Origin: Anaerolineales bacterium
GTDB taxonomy: Bacteria; Chloroflexota; Anaerolineae; Anaerolineales; UBA4823
Length of the DNA stretch: 8,610 bases
Direction of reading: 5' to 3'
Assembly: GCA_026415275.1 (NCBI GenBank)
Contig: JAOAHK010000020.1
Location: forward strand, 5,609-14,218
Numbering within the stretch: the first letter of the stretch is position 1; each line of letters begins with the position of its first letter. Shown here one piece after another: positions 1 through 6,950 of the stretch. A program made the translations under genes and the position numbers. The notes beneath the pieces were generated by a model. It saw nothing but the letters and a program-made list of their open reading frames with translations, was not told the origin of the DNA and made no database searches.

Positions 1-26
1 AATACTCTTATCAAGTACTCATGCAC

Positions 27-55
27 ATTATACGGAATCTTTTATTTTTTTGCAA
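27..55 (-). promoter_or_regulatory. Sigma70-like promoter reading out of the left edge
   Basis: On the minus strand, TTGCAA (55-50, four of six matches to TTGACA) is separated by exactly 17 nt from a perfect TATAAT (32-27). The spacer is A-rich and the DNA upstream is AT-rich. The predicted start point lies near position 20. It would drive a gene beyond the left edge, independently of the operon. This is the best promoter match noticed in the window, but AT-rich intergenic DNA yields such matches by chance. Confidence 0.5.
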
Positions 56-83
56 TATCCAATTTATGAAATTAACCTTGCAA
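50..83. repeat. Interrupted inverted repeat beyond the kinase gene
   Basis: TTGCAA at 50-55 and 78-83 (each self-complementary) flank an inner perfect pair AATTT (61-65) and AAATT (69-73) around a 3-nt loop. The internal mismatches and the A-rich rather than U-rich continuation in the kinase transcript argue against an intrinsic terminator. Its left arm coincides with the -35 of the promoter pointing left, so an operator role is possible but unproven. Confidence 0.35.
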
Positions 84-1145
84 TTATGTTAGTTCTAGAA
101 CCTCACGAAGAGGTATCGTAAACGCGATTCGCGTTCCTTCACCAATTCGGCTACTTAATTGAAAATCTCCTCCTAACATCTCCACCCGATCGCGAATCAC
201 TTTGATCCCCATATTAGTTCGCGCTTTTAATATTTCGGGATCAAATCCTTTCCCGTTATCATCTACCATCACCTTAATTGCTGTATCGCCGAGGTCCAAA
301 TGAACCCGTACTTCGCTTGCCTGACTATGGCGCACAGCGTTTCCCAATAGTTCCTGAATAGCACGAAAGATCATAACCTCTAGATAAGGTTCTAAACGCC
401 TTTCCATCCCGCTCAAGGATAATTGAATGGATACACCAGGGGTAGCCTGCATTGCATCGACATACCTGCGCACGGTTGGAGCTAGCCCCAAATCATCTAG
501 CATCATTGGCCTCAACTCAAAAATGAAATCGCGCACTTTTTGAAATGCTTGCGTGGCTGAAAGCCTGAGGCTTTCTAATTCTTCTTTTGCTTTCACCGGG
601 TCTATCTCAAATAAACGCATTGCAATTTCGGTCTGAAGAATAAAATTAGAGAGCGCTTGCGCTGGACCGTCATGCATTTGTCTCGAAAGCCTTTGACGCT
701 CAGCCTCTTGCGCTTGGATGATCATCTCAATCCCCTCACCTGGGTTGAAGCTTTTGCTATAGCCCACAAAGTAGTTCTGAAGGTGCTCGAAATTATTGCG
801 CAAATTTTCTAGCCAGCTCAGTTGATATCGCAATCGTTGAATTTGGCTTTGTATTCTCTCAACTTTTCCAGACATTAAGTACAATCGCTGTTGTGCCTCT
901 AAGGCTGCTTCATATCCCATTCGTAGCTCATGGCGCGAAAAATTATCCGTGTGAGATTGGATTTTCTGAAGTTCAGCGGTGATGATTGCATTCTTCTTAC
1001 TGAGCTTCTCGACTTCTTGCTGACTTTGGATTAAGAGCCGTTCACTTTCTTCCAGTTCCTGTCGGGACTCCTCTACGAGTCGCTCGATTTGCTCAATCAA
1101 AGATTTTACAATCTCTAACGGGCTTTGTTCTTGACGGCCATTCAT
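84..1145 (-). CDS. Soluble DegS-like sensor histidine kinase (HisKA_3/HATPase)
   Basis: This 353-residue protein has no membrane segment and so is cytoplasmic. Residues about 10-125 are a long heptad-rich coiled coil whose layout resembles the DegS sensor domain, including a FSRHELRMGYEAA stretch (69-81) at the position of a similar DegS segment. The HisKA_3 dimerisation domain (about 145-215) has the H-box ERQRLSRQMHDGPAQ (149-163), with H158 as the phosphorylated histidine, and FELRPMMLDDLGLAPT further on (209-224). The ATPase domain carries the N-box ELLGNAVRHS (265-274, with E265 and N269), VDDNGKGFD (294-302), NMGI (311-314) and GEGT (335-338), so it should be active. By family it autophosphorylates on H158 and passes phosphate to a NarL-type regulator, here surely the gene 9 nt upstream. 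The signal is unknown. The regulator-first gene order is the reverse of degS-degU in Bacillus. Confidence 0.93.
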   Translation of the reverse strand: MNGRQEQSPLEIVKSLIEQIERLVEESRQELEESERLLIQSQQEVEKLSKKNAIITAELQKIQSHTDNFSRHELRMGYEAALEAQQRLYLMSGKVERIQSQIQRLRYQLSWLENLRNNFEHLQNYFVGYSKSFNPGEGIEMIIQAQEAERQRLSRQMHDGPAQALSNFILQTEIAMRLFEIDPVKAKEELESLRLSATQAFQKVRDFIFELRPMMLDDLGLAPTVRRYVDAMQATPGVSIQLSLSGMERRLEPYLEVMIFRAIQELLGNAVRHSQASEVRVHLDLGDTAIKVMVDDNGKGFDPEILKARTNMGIKVIRDRVEMLGGDFQLSSRIGEGTRIAFTIPLREVLELT

Positions 1146-1151
1146 AAATTA

Positions 1152-1156
1152 TCCTT
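1152..1156 (-). promoter_or_regulatory. Ribosome binding site of the histidine kinase
   Basis: The minus strand reads TAAGGATAATTT then ATG at 1145. AAGGA is a good Shine-Dalgarno core with about 6 nt of spacing, and it overlaps the TAA stop of the response regulator. This supports ATG 1145 as the start and suggests the two proteins are made from one message. Confidence 0.6.
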
Positions 1157-1862
1157 ATTCTTTGGTTTCAAGAGGATGCATCCTTACCAAACCATGTTGT
1201 AAAGCAAAGACAACCGCTTGAGTGCGATCTTCAACCCCAAGTTTACGAAACAACGACGCTAGATGATTTTTTACAGTTTGATGACTAATACCCATTTGAC
1301 GTGCAATCTCTTTGTTACTTTGACCTTGGCTCAGATGATTTAAAACTTCCATTTCGCGAGGGGAAAGGGAGGATACTACTGTCACTTCATTTGGTTTATC
1401 CTCTATGTTGTAACTGTTAGTTTGTAAAGCCAGCCATTCGATAAATTCTCTATGAGTTAGAATTTTATCAGAGATAATATAATATCCTTTTGCCACCGCT
1501 CGAATTTGTTCAACCAAATCAAATGGCTGGACGTCTTTCGTGATGTATCCCCGTGCCCCCATTTGAAACGCGCCCAACTTCTGAGCCAAATCATCGTAAG
1601 CCGTTAGCAAGACCATCTTAGTACCCAGGCGAGCTTTTGCTACCTCCTTTACAATGATCAACCCGCTTAGGTCAGGTAAATTAACATCCGTGATACCAAT
1701 ATGCGGCCTTAATTTCTTTATGAGAGAAAGTCCCTCTTGCCCCGTGGATGCCACACCAACAATTTCGAGATCATTTTCAAGACGAAAAACATCCTCAAGC
1801 CCCTGGCGAAATAGAGGATGATCGTCAATAATTACTAAGGAGATCCTTTGCACTTCCATCAT
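1155..1862 (-). CDS. NarL/LuxR-family response regulator (DegU-like)
   Basis: This 235-residue cytoplasmic DNA-binding regulator has an N-terminal receiver domain (about 5-125). It carries the acidic pair D13-D14, the expected phosphoacceptor D59 (in ITDVNLPDLSG), T87 in LLTAYD and K109 in GYITKD, so all catalytic positions are intact. A linker of about 40 residues leads to a C-terminal LuxR-type helix-turn-helix with LSPREMEVL (166-174), SNKEIARQMGIS (182-193) and TVKNHLASLFRKLGV (196-210). By family, phosphorylation at D59 by the partner kinase promotes dimerisation and DNA binding. The start is ATG 1862, but the next codon is also ATG (1859) and cannot be excluded. No strong ribosome binding site is visible. 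It lies 39 nt after the last glycosyltransferase and 9 nt before the kinase. The repeats just upstream are a candidate site for autoregulation. Its wider targets cannot be read from the window. Confidence 0.93.
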   Translation of the reverse strand: MMEVQRISLVIIDDHPLFRQGLEDVFRLENDLEIVGVASTGQEGLSLIKKLRPHIGITDVNLPDLSGLIIVKEVAKARLGTKMVLLTAYDDLAQKLGAFQMGARGYITKDVQPFDLVEQIRAVAKGYYIISDKILTHREFIEWLALQTNSYNIEDKPNEVTVVSSLSPREMEVLNHLSQGQSNKEIARQMGISHQTVKNHLASLFRKLGVEDRTQAVVFALQHGLVRMHPLETKE

Positions 1863-1872
1863 TCAATTTTCT

Positions 1873-1910
1873 TGAAGTATAGCACTTAATACTACTTCAT
1901 ACTACTTTTC
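1873..1910. repeat. Inverted 7-bp dyad plus 10-bp-periodic direct repeat upstream of the response regulator
   Basis: The plus strand carries TGAAGTA at 1873-1879 and its perfect reverse complement TACTTCA at 1893-1899, with centres 20 bp apart. Three imperfect 10-bp tandem units overlap it: AGCACTTAAT (1881-1890), ACTACTTCAT (1891-1900) and ACTACTTTTC (1901-1910). Adjacent units match at 7 of 10 positions and share ACTT in register. The spacing of one and two helical turns next to a promoter-like element resembles a regulator binding site. The TACTTCA half-sites loosely resemble heptamers bound by NarL-family regulators. The minus-strand RNA could fold the dyad into a weak hairpin, but no U tract follows, so it is not an intrinsic terminator. 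The local AT bias means part of the repetition could be chance. Confidence 0.4.
1876..1884 (-). promoter_or_regulatory. Possible extended -10 promoter for the response regulator/kinase pair
   Basis: Read on the minus strand, 1884-1876 is TGCTATACT: a TG motif one base ahead of TATACT, a 5/6 match to TATAAT. No good -35 hexamer lies 16 to 18 nt upstream, which is tolerated for extended -10 promoters. The -10 ends 13 nt before ATG 1862, so a start point about 7 nt downstream would leave a very short leader. This could give the regulatory pair expression separate from the glycosyltransferase operon. It is based on pattern only. Confidence 0.33.
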
Positions 1911-3359
1911 GTTTCTAATCTTCCAAGCATAGATCGTCATTGGCAATTCATTATAAGCTTGAACAATTTTCTCATCCGCTTTATAAATGACAGGCAGATT
2001 CGCCACTAGGTTTGGATACCATGTTGGGAAACAAATCAAATACTCGGCCTGTTGTCGATCAAGATAACCAGCTAGTTTCTTTTCATCCCGCATGATCGGA
2101 ATCACCTCTGGGTTTACCAACCCGGCAAGATCAACCAACTTATGATTCGTGAAGTATCCCATTGCGCCAATATCATGTACCGCAATCTTAGAATGAGCGG
2201 GTAGATTAGCTTCAGCCCACTTAGCAACCTCTACCATCTGCGTTTCGATCAATTGCACATCTCTTGCATAAGCTCTAGCACCAAGTATCCAAAACGCCAT
2301 TGTGATGATGAGCCATGCTAAAACGCCTGATTTTGCCAAAATCCACCCGACCTTGTGTTTCAAAACTAACCAATTATATAGGGAGCCTGATCCTTGTAAC
2401 CCAATCAAGTAATAGACTGCTGTTGCAGGAAGTATATATCGACCATGTTGATAGATAACCGGCAAACGAATCGCATAGAGCGCTATTAGAATAGCAAACC
2501 ATCCAAACCACGCAAGCAACAACCAATTTTTATTCACCCAGCTTTGATAGCCACAATAGATAAATCCTGGTAAAAGCAACGCGCCTCCACCGACAAGGGG
2601 TATAGAAAATTGCTGCCATAAACGATAAAGCAAAGGCAATTTCTGCAATTCAGCATACTCCGCTTGTTTTGCATAGTATGTTGTCGGGAACCACGCGCCA
2701 CCCACACTTCGGTTAAAAACCAGATAAATGATCAAAGACCCAGCTAGCAAAAAAAACGGAAGATGTATTTTAACGCTTATTATTGAGAAGGAAGGTCGCT
2801 TCATCAGTAATCCAAACATAACAGGGAGGGACAAAGTTAGCAAATCAGGCCGAACCCATACACTGATTGCAAGGAGAACGGATAACTGCCAAATCATCTG
2901 ATTGCGCTTAAGAGCGAGAAGAATAGCTATCACCAAAAATATTGCAAGAATGGTCTCCATCCCCGAGACAGAAGCCCAGACAAAATGCCACTCGAATAAA
3001 AAAAACAATGCCAGCCATCCTAGTGCAGGTTTTATCTCGCACAAATAGTGTTTGGCAAGGACTGCCGTGCTCGCTAATAATAAAATTCCGATAGCAAAAG
3101 AAAAATAATGGGGGCTAAGCCTGAGCCAATAACCAACGCTTAGGAGCAAAGTCCACAGGGGAGACGTAGTTCCCCCTGAAATTATACCTGGGTCGAATGA
3201 CCAGCCAAATCCACTAGCAAAATTGCGGGCATACGTTTGGTGTATCCATGCATCATCCAAAGGAAAACCAATTCGATAGACATACATGCTATAAAGCACA
3301 TAAGCTGAACTTGAGAAAGCGGTGAGAATGAAAAAAGTAGGACTCTTAAGGAGTTTCAT
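1902..3359 (-). CDS. GT-C (GT39-like) membrane glycosyltransferase
   Basis: The protein has 485 residues from ATG 3359 (MKLLKSPTFF, a short basic N-terminus before the first helix). An alternative ATG at 3392 would add 11 residues and lengthen the overlap with the previous gene from 14 to 47 nt; neither start has a clear ribosome binding site. After the first helix comes GFPLDDAWIHQTYARN (31-46), then GWSFDPG (52-58) and SGGTTSPLWTLLL (61-73). The D35/D36, YARN and TSPLW pattern is highly recurrent in a bacterial GT39-like group. VSGMETILA (131-139) and VRPDLLTL (169-176) follow in later loops. After about eleven membrane segments, a soluble tail contains AVHDIGAMGYF and LVDLAGLVNPEVIP, which are also standard for this group. 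It is the last of four consecutive membrane transferases. It ends at TAG, 39 nt before the response regulator, with its 3' end inside the repeat region. Substrate is unknown. Confidence 0.83.
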   Translation of the reverse strand: MKLLKSPTFFILTAFSSSAYVLYSMYVYRIGFPLDDAWIHQTYARNFASGFGWSFDPGIISGGTTSPLWTLLLSVGYWLRLSPHYFSFAIGILLLASTAVLAKHYLCEIKPALGWLALFFLFEWHFVWASVSGMETILAIFLVIAILLALKRNQMIWQLSVLLAISVWVRPDLLTLSLPVMFGLLMKRPSFSIISVKIHLPFFLLAGSLIIYLVFNRSVGGAWFPTTYYAKQAEYAELQKLPLLYRLWQQFSIPLVGGGALLLPGFIYCGYQSWVNKNWLLLAWFGWFAILIALYAIRLPVIYQHGRYILPATAVYYLIGLQGSGSLYNWLVLKHKVGWILAKSGVLAWLIITMAFWILGARAYARDVQLIETQMVEVAKWAEANLPAHSKIAVHDIGAMGYFTNHKLVDLAGLVNPEVIPIMRDEKKLAGYLDRQQAEYLICFPTWYPNLVANLPVIYKADEKIVQAYNELPMTIYAWKIRNEK

Positions 3360-4935
3360 TGAGACGGTAAATCTTCCATTCTGCCTGATCATCTATCAAT
3401 GAGAACAATTCCGTGTTTTGGGGAAAATAAAAAAAACGAGATAAATCAGGAGGATGATCTTTTTCAAGAATAAGGTATTGGACTGCAAATCGTGAAGATA
3501 CAGCGCGAATCGCTTTTTCACCACCCACTGGCACAGCAACAGCCGGCTTCTCGCAAGCTAAATAAAATCCAATTGGATCATTAATCATTATTACCTCATC
3601 TTTTCTCTCACTTTCGCCCAGAATTCGCTTCAGGGCTGAACATATTCGCACTTGCCTTCGAGAGATATCGTCCCAAATCGGTTTTGTCCATTCTCCACCG
3701 ATAACCCGCTGGTGATAAAGAAAAGCTGTGACTGCTATCAGCATAAATAGAATAGAGATACTAAATACTCGAATTGCTTGGAGAGGTTCCCAATTCCGTC
3801 GGCTCACTCCCCAATTAATAAAAACTCCAAACCCTTGACCGGCTAGACACCAGACCATTGGTTGAAAAGCCGCAGAAGCATGGAAGTATCCCCCTCTCCA
3901 ACCCGCAAACGGAAAAATAAAACTCATGATAAAAATTATCAACAACCACATAACGACTCCAACTCTAACTAATGGATCAGACCTCATTCTCCATAAGCCA
4001 AGTAAAAACAACGGTAACAAGAGAATCTGCAGTTGAACTGCCAATAGGGTTTGCAAATTTTGACTAAACGCATAGAGGCGATCCTTGATCAATGGCGATA
4101 TTCCATCTTCGATTAGATATTCAATACGAAGCTCGTCAGGTGGATAACGGAACAAATCGTTGTACTCCCGTAAAAACAGAGCGCGCTGGTTTCCTGGTGG
4201 GATTATTGCGCTGTATTCAATCCAATTCCGTCCAAACCAACTTCCCATGATCAATCCATATCCTACTATAAATAGGAGGATTTTTTCCAGCTCAAAACGC
4301 TCATCTTTTTGCCATTTGATTGCGCGGAATCCCAAAAAGATCGCGATAAACATTATCATCCAAAACAAACCATCCGCTCTAGCTAAATGCATTAATCCAG
4401 AAATAATGCCTATCAGAAAAGCGGATTTGCTACTTAAGTCGGACACCCTCGCTGCTAGAATTAGCCAAATCGTGCCTAAGATCATATAAACGCCAAAAGT
4501 ATCTGTGGTTGGTAAGTAGGCTAAATAAAACATGGGCACCCAGGCAAGCAATCCAGAAAACAAGGCAAGAAAGCGCTCGCCACTCATTCTCCAACTCAAT
4601 TGGTATGTCAATGGCGGGATTATAGAACTAAGTAGGATAAAAGGGAGCCGAGCGGATTGGAAGGTTTCATTACCCCGAAAAGCTATCCCTAACCAAGCAA
4701 TAAATGAAGCCAACGGCATCCAATATGTAAAGGATGGAACGGGTAAACTTTTCGGATCAGATAGATAATTCCAAATATATGGTTCGTAAAAACCTTCACC
4801 CCGCCAGATCTGTTTGCCACCTGCGTAATAATACTCAGCATCCATGTACCCGGGTGATGATTGAAAAAAAGCTGCTAAGCTGACAATTACCAAACCACCT
4901 ATCCAGAGGAAGAGCAAGTCAATAGTTTTACTCAT
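3346..4935 (-). CDS. GT-C (GT39-like) membrane glycosyltransferase
   Basis: The protein has 529 residues if it starts at ATG 4935 (MSKTIDLLF). The frame is open further upstream to 5016, but that would overlap the previous gene by 85 nt and add a hydrophilic stretch before the first membrane segment. The 4935 start gives a clean ATGA overlap with the preceding stop. After the first membrane helix comes GYMDAEYYYAGG (29-40), with D32 and E34 as candidate GT-C loop acidic residues. It is followed by PVPSFTYWMPL (65-75), PTTDTFG (142-148), LMHLARADGL (181-190) and GSWFGRNW (231-238). The HLxRADG element is recurrent in this GT39-like group. Roughly ten to eleven membrane segments are followed by a soluble tail with MINDPIGFY, a strand-like QYLILEKD and a terminal EWKIYRLNETP. 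No strong ribosome binding site precedes the start, so translational coupling is likely. By family it uses a lipid-linked sugar; donor and acceptor are unknown. Confidence 0.82.
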   Translation of the reverse strand: MSKTIDLLFLWIGGLVIVSLAAFFQSSPGYMDAEYYYAGGKQIWRGEGFYEPYIWNYLSDPKSLPVPSFTYWMPLASFIAWLGIAFRGNETFQSARLPFILLSSIIPPLTYQLSWRMSGERFLALFSGLLAWVPMFYLAYLPTTDTFGVYMILGTIWLILAARVSDLSSKSAFLIGIISGLMHLARADGLFWMIMFIAIFLGFRAIKWQKDERFELEKILLFIVGYGLIMGSWFGRNWIEYSAIIPPGNQRALFLREYNDLFRYPPDELRIEYLIEDGISPLIKDRLYAFSQNLQTLLAVQLQILLLPLFLLGLWRMRSDPLVRVGVVMWLLIIFIMSFIFPFAGWRGGYFHASAAFQPMVWCLAGQGFGVFINWGVSRRNWEPLQAIRVFSISILFMLIAVTAFLYHQRVIGGEWTKPIWDDISRRQVRICSALKRILGESERKDEVIMINDPIGFYLACEKPAVAVPVGGEKAIRAVSSRFAVQYLILEKDHPPDLSRFFYFPQNTELFSLIDDQAEWKIYRLNETP

Positions 4936-6932
4936 GGAATTCGATATAAAGTATAAGCCGTCCCAAAACTCTGCTCTAAAGATAGCAAAGGAATTAACTG
5001 ATCGAAGAGCTCCCACTGCCTTTCCTGATAGCGCTGGTCTTTTTGTCTTACAAAGTCAGCTCCCTGGTTGAAAATCAAAACATGCTGATAACTTCTTGCT
5101 TTCCAACGGCGCAACACCTCCTCAGGTTCTAGAGTATTGAGACTCGCAAAATACCATTCGTCTAACAGTTCGTCTCCATCACAGCGTGGCAAACAGTACA
5201 GGTTACGTGGCTCAAAGAGAAGCAAAGTTTTTTGACCCAACCTGCGAACCTTTTGCATGGCTACAAAATGCCAACCAAGGTTGTGTGTCAAATAGGATTG
5301 TGAGTCAATATGCCCCATAAAAAAGTCCAACGCTCTCTTCTGAAGCATGGAAGAGAAAATCTCCAAAGCCGTCAGTAGAAACACAAAAAAGAGAAGATTG
5401 TTTAGCACAAATCGCAAGTGCAAATTTCCAAGTTTTAACATACATAGCTTGCGATATCCAAATCCCGACAAGATTGCCAAGCTTGGGAAAATTGCCCAAT
5501 AGAGCCGACTTTGGATCAAATAACCAGCCAAACGCGAGCCTACACCCCAGACAACCCAACCAGTCAGAGCTAATAAAATGCAGATTCTGACAAGCTCTAC
5601 TTCGCGGTTATCTCGTTCCAAGAGATAAATCAAAGCAAAAGGAGCAAATAGCAGGATGAGCGGGCCAATGCTCGCATTAAAACCCTCTTTGCCTTCAACG
5701 CCCAGGATTGTTGCTGTTATGGGCAAAAACACTGCCGTCCATTCATTCCCAAACGGTTGCAACCCACTATAAAACTCTATCCGAGGGGCGGTCATTTCGC
5801 CTGCAGGAATTAGCAATGGATAGAAAGGTTGCCCGACTGAGAAGAAGTTCTTTAACCACCAGGGTATGGAAACCAAGAAACAAACAAGTCCAAGGAGAAC
5901 GATTGACAGCGTTTGATTCGAGTTCTCTCTACTTTGAGCGCTTGATTTCGAAATTTTTGGAAAAATAAGCAGAACAACCATCATTGCTAGGATTAGAATC
6001 CCAGCTGTGTATTTTGTACCCAACGCAAACCCACAAAAGACCCCGCCAAGGATCAGATACCGAAGCTGATATGTATGCGCCCAATTGTTTAGGGTTTGAA
6101 TAACACATACCCCATAAAAGAACGTCATCCAATCTACGTATCCCCAGCTCAAGCTCTCTACAAAGGTCGTCCCACACAGAATAGCAGTCAGGGTAACCCA
6201 TAACTGATCTTGAGACAGGTACTCTCTCAGCAATTCTGCAATCCCTAGCAAGGAAAGCAATCCTATTAGCCAGCCCATGATTTGACCCCCTTCTATAGCT
6301 GAAATACTTATAGCAAACGTGTAGAGCATCTCCCCTAACTGAGGCATACCCCAAAATGTATTTTCTGGAATGTAGTCAAATTTGCCCCTTTGTAAATAAA
6401 CCATTGGCAGCGAAAGGTGATAAACTAATGAGTCAAACGCCAACGGCGGAGCAGCAGCTACAAAGCCGCTCGCTACAACTAGGAAAAAGGTGACAATCGC
6501 CATCGCAGTCGAAAAACCATTTTGGGGAATAATTAGGTGGGTAGTTCGAAGGAAATTCTTTAGCCAATGGAGTATCCACGATCTAAATCCGACCAAAATC
6601 AATCCAATCAGCAAGAGTGAATACCACCATCGGACTCCAACAATCCAGCTCAGCATAAAATAAATGGTGCCCAATATGCCCAATCCTAACCCCGCTGATT
6701 GAATGGTAGAAAAGATTGACCCAGTTTCAAAGCGTGAGAGAATAGCTAAACCTACCCCCCCTCCACAAGCAAGGATCAATAGCCCAACGAATAAAAGATA
6801 CCCAAATTTGATCCAAATTAATAACTGCTGAAACGAGAATGGTTTGTGGTAGAGATAATATCCCCCTAGAACGAATATTACCCAAAAGAAAATCAAGCCA
6901 AAAATGGAATAAAGGAGAGAATTTGACTTCAT
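4932..6932 (-). CDS. Large GT-C (GT39-like) membrane glycosyltransferase with soluble C-terminal domain
   Basis: This 666-residue protein starts at ATG 6932. About 13 hydrophobic segments extend to around residue 540, followed by a soluble tail of about 120 residues. The motif AAPPLAFDSLVYHL (160-173) carries an Asp (D167) and YH pair in the first large outer loop, followed by NTFWGMPQLGEMLY (191-204), GYVDW (264-268) and GTKYTAG (305-311). This arrangement is typical of bacterial GT39/ArnT/PMT-like enzymes that use polyprenyl-phosphate sugars at the outer membrane face. The tail contains TLLLFEPRNLY and ends in the strand-like TAYTLYRIP. The first 160 residues hold extra membrane segments ahead of the catalytic loop, a longer N-terminus than in the two downstream relatives. 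Upstream purines are weak (a short GGA next to the ATG), so translation may depend partly on the gene before it. Its TGA overlaps the next ATG. The class is well supported; substrate and acceptor are unknown. Confidence 0.83.
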   Translation of the reverse strand: MKSNSLLYSIFGLIFFWVIFVLGGYYLYHKPFSFQQLLIWIKFGYLLFVGLLILACGGGVGLAILSRFETGSIFSTIQSAGLGLGILGTIYFMLSWIVGVRWWYSLLLIGLILVGFRSWILHWLKNFLRTTHLIIPQNGFSTAMAIVTFFLVVASGFVAAAPPLAFDSLVYHLSLPMVYLQRGKFDYIPENTFWGMPQLGEMLYTFAISISAIEGGQIMGWLIGLLSLLGIAELLREYLSQDQLWVTLTAILCGTTFVESLSWGYVDWMTFFYGVCVIQTLNNWAHTYQLRYLILGGVFCGFALGTKYTAGILILAMMVVLLIFPKISKSSAQSRENSNQTLSIVLLGLVCFLVSIPWWLKNFFSVGQPFYPLLIPAGEMTAPRIEFYSGLQPFGNEWTAVFLPITATILGVEGKEGFNASIGPLILLFAPFALIYLLERDNREVELVRICILLALTGWVVWGVGSRLAGYLIQSRLYWAIFPSLAILSGFGYRKLCMLKLGNLHLRFVLNNLLFFVFLLTALEIFSSMLQKRALDFFMGHIDSQSYLTHNLGWHFVAMQKVRRLGQKTLLLFEPRNLYCLPRCDGDELLDEWYFASLNTLEPEEVLRRWKARSYQHVLIFNQGADFVRQKDQRYQERQWELFDQLIPLLSLEQSFGTAYTLYRIP

Positions 6933-6950
6933 TCCGAGATAAGAAAATTA

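Noticed and set aside
1..83. Terminator or small RNA after the kinase
   Set aside because: The T run here lies on the plus strand ahead of the repeat, so it does not follow a hairpin in either transcription direction. Nothing suggests an RNA gene.
1863..1901. Intrinsic terminator between the last transferase and the response regulator
   Set aside because: A weak hairpin can form from the dyad, but it is A/T-only in most pairs, has a bulge and is followed by AAGAAAATTGA rather than a U tract.
4160..4489. Plus-strand open frame of 109 residues
   Set aside because: It lies entirely opposite a conserved membrane transferase and shows no family motif; a complementary-strand shadow.
4532..4768. 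Plus-strand open frame of 78 residues
   Set aside because: Antisense to the same transferase's conserved N-terminal region, with no protein signature.
4936..5016. N-terminal extension of the transferase at 3346-4935 up to ATG 5016
   Set aside because: It would overlap the upstream gene by 85 nt and place a non-conserved hydrophilic stretch before the first helix. The ATGA start at 4935 is cleaner.
5305..5559. Minus-strand open frame of 84 residues inside the same transferase gene
   Set aside because: Out-of-frame shadow without recognisable features.
5708..5968. Plus-strand open frame of 86 residues
   Set aside because: Antisense to the 666-residue transferase, low-complexity and basic/Ser-rich, with no motif.
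5929..6354. Minus-strand open frame of 141 residues in another frame of the 666-residue transferase
   Set aside because: The overlapped frame carries the family motifs and continuous membrane segments; this one has none and would lie fully inside it.
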